From the NCBI GenBank assembly GCA_021827805.1, contig JAKAUG010000322.1:1-7336 (forward strand): DNA of 7,336 nt, given 5' to 3'. The translations under genes and the position numbers were made by a program. Position 1 is the first letter of the stretch. The number at the start of each line of letters is the position of its first letter. The stretch comes from Bacillota bacterium (lineage in GTDB: Bacteria; Bacillota; Sulfobacillia; RBS10-35; JAJYVN01). This document shows positions 1-7,336 of the stretch, piece after piece. The notes beneath the pieces were generated by a model that was not told where the DNA came from, did not search any database, and saw only the letters and a list, made by a program, of their open reading frames with translations.

Positions 1-1288
1 GCTGCCCGGGGGTGGCGCCTCCGACCACGGCCGTCCACTGGACCCGGTACGGACCACAAGCGGCCGAGCCGCTCTGCTGCCCCCAGGGCCCGTGCACCGC
101 GAGCGACTGGAGGTCGGTCAGGGGCGCGGGGCCCTGCAGGCCCCCGTTGTCGATGAGCAGTATGCCTCCCACGTCCCGCACCACGTAGCCGGCCGGTCCC
201 CACTCCGTCCCGTAGGGACCCGGGGCCATGACGCGTCCCGCGACGTAGGTCTGGCCGCCGCCGTACGAGGACACCTCGGTCGGAGCAAAGGTCGCCCCTG
301 GCGGGAGGTCAGGCTCGGACGCCCAACCGTTGGCGGGGTGGGCGGCCCGCCAGGTCGCCGTCCAGAGCGCACGCGCCGCGGGGAGCTGCCCCGAGCGCAT
401 CAGGGTAAAGAAGCGCTGCACCACGGCCACCGCCGGGTCGGCGTTCAGGGCGGCGGAGGCAGCGGAGGCGGTATCCGAGCCCGTCGTGGTCGCGCTCCCG
501 GCGGAGGCCCCCTGGCTACCAGCCAGGATCGCGCTGACGATCAGCCGGTGATGGTCGAGCAGGCCCTCACAGGTCACGAGCTCCAGGACCGCCGGGCCTC
601 CCTTGTGGATCGCGACGGCGCCGAGATCCGTCTGGGGCACCGTCTCCAGGGAGGTGACCCGGTACACATACGTCCCCCAGGTGGTGTTCAGCGTGATGTC
701 CTCGCCCGGCTTCAGCCGGTCCAGGTTCAGAAAGACCGAGCCCCAGATGTTCAGGTGCCCGAAGATCACGTCGTTGCCCGGCTGTCCGGGGAGGGCGCTG
801 CCCTCAAGATGCGCGGGCCCCGACCGCAACAGCGGTGTCCAGACATCGGGGGCGAAGGTCAGCCCGTCCAGGACAAAGCTGTCCACACCAATCTCCGGGA
901 TGCGGAGCTCGGCGAGCACCGAGCCCTGGGGCACATCATGTGGTCGGGAGGGCGTGAGCACGCTCGTCACGGGCGGCGGCAGCACGATCGGCGCGGCCCC
1001 CGACTTGGCGGAGACCGACGAGGCCGCGGTCTGCCCGCCCGCGCCGGACGTCGTTGTCGAGGCGCCGGAACCGTGAAGCCTCGGCGCGGGGGCGCCAACC
1101 GCATGCAGACGCGCTTCGAACTCTCGGCCACGGACGGCCTGCACATGCGCCGTCCACCACCCCGACCAGACGGGCAGCAGCATGGCCACCGCGCCGCAGA
1201 CAAGGCAGGCGACAGCCAAGGGCAGGCGCACCCTGTCCAGCAGGGAGCGCCAGGCGTCTCGGTTCGCGGAGATCGGCCACAGGGCCAC
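1..1288 (-). CDS. Membrane-anchored sortase with long C-terminal extension, 3' end cut off
   Basis: Sortases are extracytoplasmic cysteine transpeptidases that cleave a sorting motif and join proteins to the cell wall or to each other. The minus-strand frame is open to the left edge (429 residues). Residues about 22-45 (PLAVACLVCGAVAMLLPVW) form one membrane anchor after a short basic cytoplasmic end. A Ser/Thr/Gly/Pro-rich linker (about 66-120) precedes the sortase domain (about 122-256): LRIPEIGVD, LPGQPGNDVIFGHLN with catalytic His178, LKPGEDI, ELVTCEG with catalytic Cys240, and HRLIV with Arg248. A second Ala/Ser/Thr linker (257-283) leads to a further region (284-429 onward) starting AVVQRFFTLMRSGQLPAARA, which vaguely resembles NTF2-like domains. 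GTG at 1288 is preferred, with AAGAGG six bases upstream; TTG 1294 or GTG 1360 are alternatives. The subclass (D-, E- or F-like) is uncertain. No substrate gene is in view. Confidence 0.85.
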   Translation of the reverse strand, partial: MALWPISANRDAWRSLLDRVRLPLAVACLVCGAVAMLLPVWSGWWTAHVQAVRGREFEARLHAVGAPAPRLHGSGASTTTSGAGGQTAASSVSAKSGAAPIVLPPPVTSVLTPSRPHDVPQGSVLAELRIPEIGVDSFVLDGLTFAPDVWTPLLRSGPAHLEGSALPGQPGNDVIFGHLNIWGSVFLNLDRLKPGEDITLNTTWGTYVYRVTSLETVPQTDLGAVAIHKGGPAVLELVTCEGLLDHHRLIVSAILAGSQGASAGSATTTGSDTASAASAALNADPAVAVVQRFFTLMRSGQLPAARALWTATWRAAHPANGWASEPDLPPGATFAPTEVSSYGGGQTYVAGRVMAPGPYGTEWGPAGYVVRDVGGILLIDNGGLQGPAPLTDLQSLAVHGPWGQQSGSAACGPYRVQWTAVVGGATPGQ

Positions 1289-1294
1289 CCTCAA

Positions 1295-1305
1295 CCTCTT
1301 CCTTC
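1295..1305 (-). promoter_or_regulatory. Ribosome binding site of the sortase gene
   Basis: The purine run GAAGGAAGAGG on the minus strand is the best Shine-Dalgarno-like sequence in the window. Its AAGAGG end lies six bases before the GTG at 1288, and its AAGGA part lies five bases before the TTG at 1294. It argues against a start at GTG 1360, which has only a G run directly in front. The 97 bp between the ppc stop and GTG 1288 otherwise hold no stem-loop with a T tract and no convincing promoter, so readthrough from ppc is plausible. Confidence 0.6.
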
Positions 1306-1385
1306 GGAGCCGGCTGGACGGCGCCTCAGGGCCCCCTTCGCCATCGTAGCGGTCCAGCACCCCCCGGGTCCATAGCGGCCAGCGC

Positions 1386-4219
<2,834 letters not shown>

Positions 4220-4226
<7 letters not shown>

Positions 4227-5377
4227 GCCCCGGCACCCCCGTCCGCACGGCCGGCTCCGGCCGAGGCATGGACGAGCATGCAGCGCGGGGGCTCCCAGCC
4301 GGCCTCGGCCCAGGCCCGCGCCAGCCCCGCGCGCAGATCCTGTTCGGCCAGGGTTTCGAGCAGCACGATGGCACTGCCCCCAAAGCCCCCGCCCGTCATC
4401 CGGGCCCCGAAGACGCCCTCGGTGCTCCGGGCCACCTCCACGACGCGGTCGAGGGCGGGATGGCTGACCTCGTAGTCCAGGGCCAGCGAGCGGTGGGAGG
4501 CATACAGCGCCTCACCCACCACGGACCATTCCCCGCGGCTGGATGCCTCCACGACCGCGAGCACGCGGCGGTTCTCTGAGACGATGTGCCGTGCCCGGCC
4601 GCGCAGGATCGGATCCCCAAGTTCCTCGACGGCCGCGGGGTCGGCGTCCCGCAGGTGCGACACCCCGAGGGCCGCGGCGGCTCGCTCCGCCTCGTCGACA
4701 CGGACCTGGTAACCCCCTCCGACCAGGCGGCGCTCGGCCCGCGTGTCGACGAGAGCCAGGGCGAGACCGGCCTCCTCGGGCTGAAAGGGCACGGGGGTCG
4801 CGTGGCGCTGGCGTGTATCCAGGAAGAGCGCGCACCTCGGCTGGCCCAGCGCGCTCGCGAACTGGTCCAGGATGCCAGTGGCCACGCCCGCGAAGCGGTG
4901 CTCGGCGCGTTGTCCTGCCAGGGCCAGCCCCGTGGCGGTCAGACCGAGGCCGAAGAGGTCGTTCAGCGCGTGGCCCACCGCCATCTCGAGGGCTGCCGAG
5001 GAGGACACCCCGGCCCCCAGCGGGAGATCCCCACCGATCGCCAGGTCGACCCCACCCGGGCACCCGGTCTCCGCCACCATCCCGAGCACGTAGTTGAACC
5101 ACTGGCCCCGGGGCCCGGGCTCCAGATGCGCGATCTCGCCCTCGGCCCACGCCTCAAGGTTCTTGCTGTACGCGCGGACCACGCCATCCGCGCGCCGCCG
5201 CGCGGCCACCACGGTGCGCGCGCCGATGGCCATCGGCAGGCAGTACCCGAGCTGATAGTCCGTGTGTTCGCCAATGATGTTCACGCGGCCCGGCGCCTGC
5301 CAGACGCCGTCGGGTTCCGTCGAGAAGGACTGCGCGAACACCGCGCGGCCGAGGCTCCGAGACTCCTCCAGCGTCAC
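4220..5377 (-). CDS. galK: Galactokinase
   Basis: GalK phosphorylates galactose with ATP to galactose-1-phosphate, the entry step of the Leloir pathway; it is a cytoplasmic GHMP-family kinase. The 385 residues match the family length. Landmarks in order are the galactokinase signature GRVNIIGEHTDY (30-41), the ATP-binding GHMP motif LPLGAGVSSSAALE (118-131), GILDQFAS (168-175) with catalytic Asp171, and the third GHMP motif GARMTGGGFGG (324-334). The start is GTG at 5377, overlapping the galT stop as GTGA; a GAGGGG site lies nine bases upstream and the protein begins at the usual place before VWQAPGRVN. The last 15 or so residues (from Ala371) form a low-complexity Ala/Gly tail beyond the conserved domain, and its codons overlap the ppc start by 7 bp. 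No damage is visible, so GalK should be active even if GalT is not. Confidence 0.97.
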
Positions 5378-6039
5378 AGGGCCACACCCCTCAGGGCGGC
5401 CGCCATCGCCTCCGGCGTGGCGTCCTGCAAGAACGCCGACGCTCCGGACTCCGACCCGGCCAGATACTTGAGCCTACTCCGAGCGCGGTGCACGGGAAAG
5501 AAGGACACGCGCAGGTGCCAGAGATCGTCGCTGTCGTCCTGCGGCACGCCCTGGTAGATGCACATCATATACGGCATCGGCTCCTGGTGCAGGGCGTCGT
5601 AACGCCCCACCGTGCGCTGCAGCAGGCGCGCCAAGCCCCCGACCTCCGCGGCGGTCAGATCCGCGAGCCAGGCCACGTGCCGAAGCGGGGCCAGGTGCTG
5701 TTCGAACGGGAACCGCGGCGCAAAGGGCACGAAGGCCTGCCAACCGTCCTCGCCATCCACCAGCCGGCTCTGGGCCCTGCGCTCGCGGCGGAGGATCTCG
5801 CACTGCAGGCAGTCGCCCTCCACGCGGCGGAAGGCCTCCACCTGCTCAAGCTCACGCGCGACCCGCGCGGGCACCACGGGATAACCGTAGATCTGCCCGT
5901 GGGGATGGTGGATGGTCTGCCCCACCTGCTGACCCCGGTTCTCGAAGCACAACACGTACCGCACACTGGGATCGCGCAGCAGAAGACGCGTCCTGTCCGC
6001 CCAGACCCGGATCAGCAGCCGCACGTCCCGCTCGGGCAA
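5374..6039 (-). CDS. galT C-terminal fragment, 221 residues, possible restart at TTG
   Basis: This is the part of galT downstream of the premature stop, taken from the first plausible start codon, TTG at 6039; the next is GTG at 6024. It holds the catalytic HHPHGQIYGY block and the whole C-terminal half. A protein starting here would lack the CPFC zinc pair and the His of YSPRH (codon 100), so it is unlikely to be an active enzyme. I see no clear ribosome binding site in front of the TTG. It is best read as the second half of the interrupted gene. Confidence 0.5.
   Translation of the reverse strand: MPERDVRLLIRVWADRTRLLLRDPSVRYVLCFENRGQQVGQTIHHPHGQIYGYPVVPARVARELEQVEAFRRVEGDCLQCEILRRERRAQSRLVDGEDGWQAFVPFAPRFPFEQHLAPLRHVAWLADLTAAEVGGLARLLQRTVGRYDALHQEPMPYMMCIYQGVPQDDSDDLWHLRVSFFPVHRARSRLKYLAGSESGASAFLQDATPEAMAAALRGVAL
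5387..5392 (-). promoter_or_regulatory. Ribosome binding site of galK
   Basis: GAGGGG on the minus strand lies nine bases before the GTG at 5377, inside the last codons of galT. It supports the GTG start and means galK can be initiated by ribosomes finishing galT or loading afresh, so galK need not be silenced by the galT nonsense codon. Confidence 0.6.
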
Positions 6040-6105
6040 CAGGGCCAGATGGGTGTCGTGACGGGGCGAATAGAGGACGATCTCGGCGCGGCCCCCGGCG
6101 GGGGT

Positions 6106-6108
6106 TTA
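6106..6108 (-). other. Premature TAA stop, codon 84 of galT
   Basis: The minus-strand codons read GAG GGC TAC GTG TAA ACC CCC GCC, giving E-G-Y-V-stop-T-P-A, followed directly by GGRAEIVLYSPRH. That block is typical of GalT proteins. One base change would give Tyr (TAC), Gln (CAA), Lys (AAA) or Glu (GAA). TAC suits the G/C-ending codon habit of the window, while CAA to TAA would be a simple transition. A GC-only hairpin (6092-6104) starts two bases beyond the stop. Confidence 0.9.
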
Positions 6109-6357
6109 CACGTAGCCCTCGGCGGGTCCGCCCAGAGCCTGCGGCACGCCCCCGAAGGACGGGTACCTGTTTGGGAAGACCGCGACGCTGTAGTCGGCGC
6201 GGGGCGCCTCACTCTGCTGCCGCTCCCCGACGGAAGCCCCATCCGGAGCGGGACAGAATGGGCAACCGCTGGCGGAGTTCGTGACCGGCCGCCCCAAGCG
6301 CTTGGCCGCAATCGTGATCCACTCCTGGGTGAAGGGCTCCAGTCGCAGCTCGCTCAT
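6106..6357 (-). CDS. galT N-terminal fragment, 83 residues before the premature stop
   Basis: As written, translation starting at the ATG overlapping the galE stop would end at TAA after 83 residues. The product carries the N-terminal EWITIAAKR segment, the zinc-binding CPFC pair and NRYPSF, but not the catalytic HPH. It could not catalyse uridylyl transfer and would probably be unstable. There is no strong AGGAGG-like site upstream, only G-rich sequence, which fits coupling to galE translation through the ATGA overlap. This is the first half of the broken galT, not an independent gene. Confidence 0.55.
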   Translation of the reverse strand: MSELRLEPFTQEWITIAAKRLGRPVTNSASGCPFCPAPDGASVGERQQSEAPRADYSVAVFPNRYPSFGGVPQALGGPAEGYV

Positions 6358-7336
6358 CTGGCAGCCGCCCCAGCCCCCGCGGCCTCCAGGGCCCGCCACG
6401 CATCGCCCACGATGCGCTCCAGGGAGCTCACACGCGCGGCCCAGCCCAATTCGCGCCGCGCGCGTGCGGGATCCGCCACCAGCGCGGGGGGATCGCCCGC
6501 GCGGCGCGGGGCCCAGCGGCGCCGGACCGTCCGGCCGGTGACCACCTCTGCCATCGCCACCACGTCCGCGACAGAGAAGCCCTGTCCGGTACCCAGGTTG
6601 AACACCCCACCCGGCCCCCCCGCCAGCAGGTGGGCCAGGGCCGCCAGGTGCCCCTCGGCCAGATCGGCCACATGGATGTAGTCGCGGATCGCCGTGCCAT
6701 CCGGCGTGTCATAATCCCGGCCAAAGATCTCAAGCTCCGGGCCATCGGCGGCCGCCGCCAGCACGCGCGGGATGAGGTGGGTCTCCGGAACCTTGGGCTC
6801 CCAGGCCCCATCCGCCCCCGCGGCATTGAAGTAGCGCAGGGCCGCCCAGCGCAGGCCGTGCGCCTGTCCCGTCCAGTGCAGGATGCGCTCGAAGGCGGCC
6901 TTGGTCTCCCCGTAAGGGTTGATCGGGGCGAGCGGTGCCGTCTCCGCCACGGGGATGCTCTGGGGGATGCCGTAGACGGCCGCCGACGACGAGAAGATGA
7001 GTGGCGGGGCGCCCGCCGCCACAACCTCTTCGAGCAGGGTCAGCCCCTCGCGCACGTTGTGCCGAAAGTATTGCAAGGGCTGCGTCATGGACTCGCCCAC
7101 GCGGCTGTCGGCCGCAAAGTGGAAGACGGCCTGGATCTGCCAGCGGCGGAGGATGTGGCGCAGGGCCGGCGCGTCCCCGACCGAGGCCCGCACCAGGTGC
7201 ACCGCGGAGGGAAGCGTCCGTCCCGTGCTGGTGCTGAGGTTGTCCAGGGCCACCACCGCGTGTCCCGCCCTGAGGAGCCGTGACACCACGGGACCGGCCA
7301 CGTATCCCGCCGCCCCCGTGACAAGGATGGCAGGCT
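6354..7336 (-). CDS. galE: UDP-glucose 4-epimerase, 5' end truncated by window edge
   Basis: GalE interconverts UDP-galactose and UDP-glucose in the cytoplasm using tightly bound NAD; it is an extended short-chain dehydrogenase/reductase. The frame is open to the right edge and gives 326 residues from the first complete codon (7334), so only the initiator and perhaps one or two residues are missing. Numbering from that codon, the N-terminal NAD-binding motif is TGAAGYVAG (6-14), followed by DNLSTS (31-36) and HFAADSRVGESM (72-83). The catalytic residues are Ser117 in FSSSAAVYG and Tyr141/Lys145 in the YxxxK of NPYGETK. ETHLIPRVL, RDYIHVADLA and FNLGTGQGFSV are standard GalE C-terminal blocks. 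The third glycine of GxxGxxG is Ala13. The stop TGA overlaps the galT ATG (ATGA), implying translational coupling. Related UDP-sugar epimerases share these motifs, but the galT-galK context makes galE much the best call. Confidence 0.95.
   Translation of the reverse strand, partial: PAILVTGAAGYVAGPVVSRLLRAGHAVVALDNLSTSTGRTLPSAVHLVRASVGDAPALRHILRRWQIQAVFHFAADSRVGESMTQPLQYFRHNVREGLTLLEEVVAAGAPPLIFSSSAAVYGIPQSIPVAETAPLAPINPYGETKAAFERILHWTGQAHGLRWAALRYFNAAGADGAWEPKVPETHLIPRVLAAAADGPELEIFGRDYDTPDGTAIRDYIHVADLAEGHLAALAHLLAGGPGGVFNLGTGQGFSVADVVAMAEVVTGRTVRRRWAPRRAGDPPALVADPARARRELGWAARVSSLERIVGDAWRALEAAGAGAAAR

Larger units (their letters stand above)
5374..6357 (-). pseudogene. galT: Galactose-1-phosphate uridylyltransferase, interrupted by an in-frame TAA
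   Basis: GalT transfers UMP from UDP-glucose to galactose-1-phosphate, giving UDP-galactose and glucose-1-phosphate. Read through the stop, the gene is 327 codons, a normal family length. Visible landmarks are the zinc pair CPFC (Cys32, Cys35), NRYPSF (64-69), YSPRH (96-100), whose His100 matches the third zinc ligand of the E. coli enzyme, and HHPHGQIYGY (150-159) with nucleophile His153. Further on are a second Cys pair, DCLQC, and FVPFAPRFPFEQHLAPLRH. Codon 84 (6106-6108) is TAA, and homology to the family continues in the same frame on both sides, so this is a substitution and not a frameshift. The ATG at 6357 overlaps the galE stop, and the TGA overlaps the galK GTG. The gene could be a real recent pseudogene, a strain variant or a base-call error; the sequence alone cannot decide. 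The identity is secure; the functional status is not. Confidence 0.92.

Noticed and set aside
453..470. A tandem nine-base repeat (gcggaggca / gcggaggcg)
   Set aside because: Only two copies; it simply encodes the Ser-Ala-Ala pattern of the sortase linker.
1343..1348. A TACGAT -10-like promoter element before the sortase gene
   Set aside because: Only four of six bases match, and no -35-like sequence lies about 17 bases upstream, where the DNA is G/C only.
92..1375. A 427-codon open frame on the plus strand
   Set aside because: It is the antisense of the sortase gene. Its translation is rich in Arg, Gly, His and Gln with no family motifs, whereas the minus strand gives a full sortase core with His, Cys and Arg in place. 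High GC makes such mirror frames common.
1289..1385. A terminator between ppc and the sortase gene
   Set aside because: There are short GC-rich complementary bits, but no stable stem followed by a T-rich tract on the minus strand.
6106..6108. Selenocysteine or pyrrolysine at the galT stop
   Set aside because: Those residues are encoded by TGA and TAG, not TAA, and family members do not have a catalytic residue at this position.
5374..6357. A frameshift in galT
   Set aside because: The codons before and after the TAA are in the same frame (start 6357, TAA at 6108, end 5374 all agree), so a base substitution is enough.
4586..6681. Plus-strand open frames opposite galK, galT and galE
   Set aside because: No recognisable motifs; they mirror genuine minus-strand genes in a GC-rich sequence.

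Overview
The window is a stretch of clearly high-GC bacterial DNA (roughly two thirds G+C or more by eye, with strong G/C preference at third codon positions). Every gene I can support lies on the minus strand, so transcription runs right to left. The order is galE (start cut off by the right edge), galT (broken by an in-frame stop), galK, ppc, then a membrane-anchored sortase whose 3' end runs off the left edge. No RNA gene, mobile element or CRISPR array was seen. The host cannot be named with confidence. High GC, GTG starts, the 'GHLNIWG' type of sortase core and the protein style would fit a Chloroflexota-like or other Gram-positive-type high-GC lineage, but this is an impression from memory, not a result.

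Region by region: positions 6354-7336 encode GalE, lacking only its first residue or few. Its stop overlaps the galT start by 4 bp (ATGA). Positions 5374-6357 encode a complete 327-codon GalT apart from a TAA at codon 84 (6106-6108), with the same reading frame on both sides. The galT stop overlaps the galK GTG start by 4 bp (GTGA). Positions 4220-5377 encode GalK, whose end overlaps the GTG start of ppc by 7 bp. Positions 1386-4226 encode a full-length phosphoenolpyruvate carboxylase. A 97-bp gap with no convincing terminator or promoter separates it from the sortase gene (1-1288). The sortase has a long extra C-terminal region of uncertain, possibly NTF2-like, fold.

Together galE, galT and galK form the Leloir pathway for galactose. 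GalK makes galactose-1-phosphate, GalT exchanges it with UDP-glucose, and GalE interconverts UDP-galactose and UDP-glucose. The tightly overlapping ppc suggests it is cotranscribed and translationally coupled with sugar catabolism, replenishing oxaloacetate from glycolytic phosphoenolpyruvate. The two points most worth a second look are the nonsense codon in galT, in an otherwise intact operon whose GalK would then make a dead-end and often toxic sugar phosphate, and the sortase with its unusual C-terminal extension.
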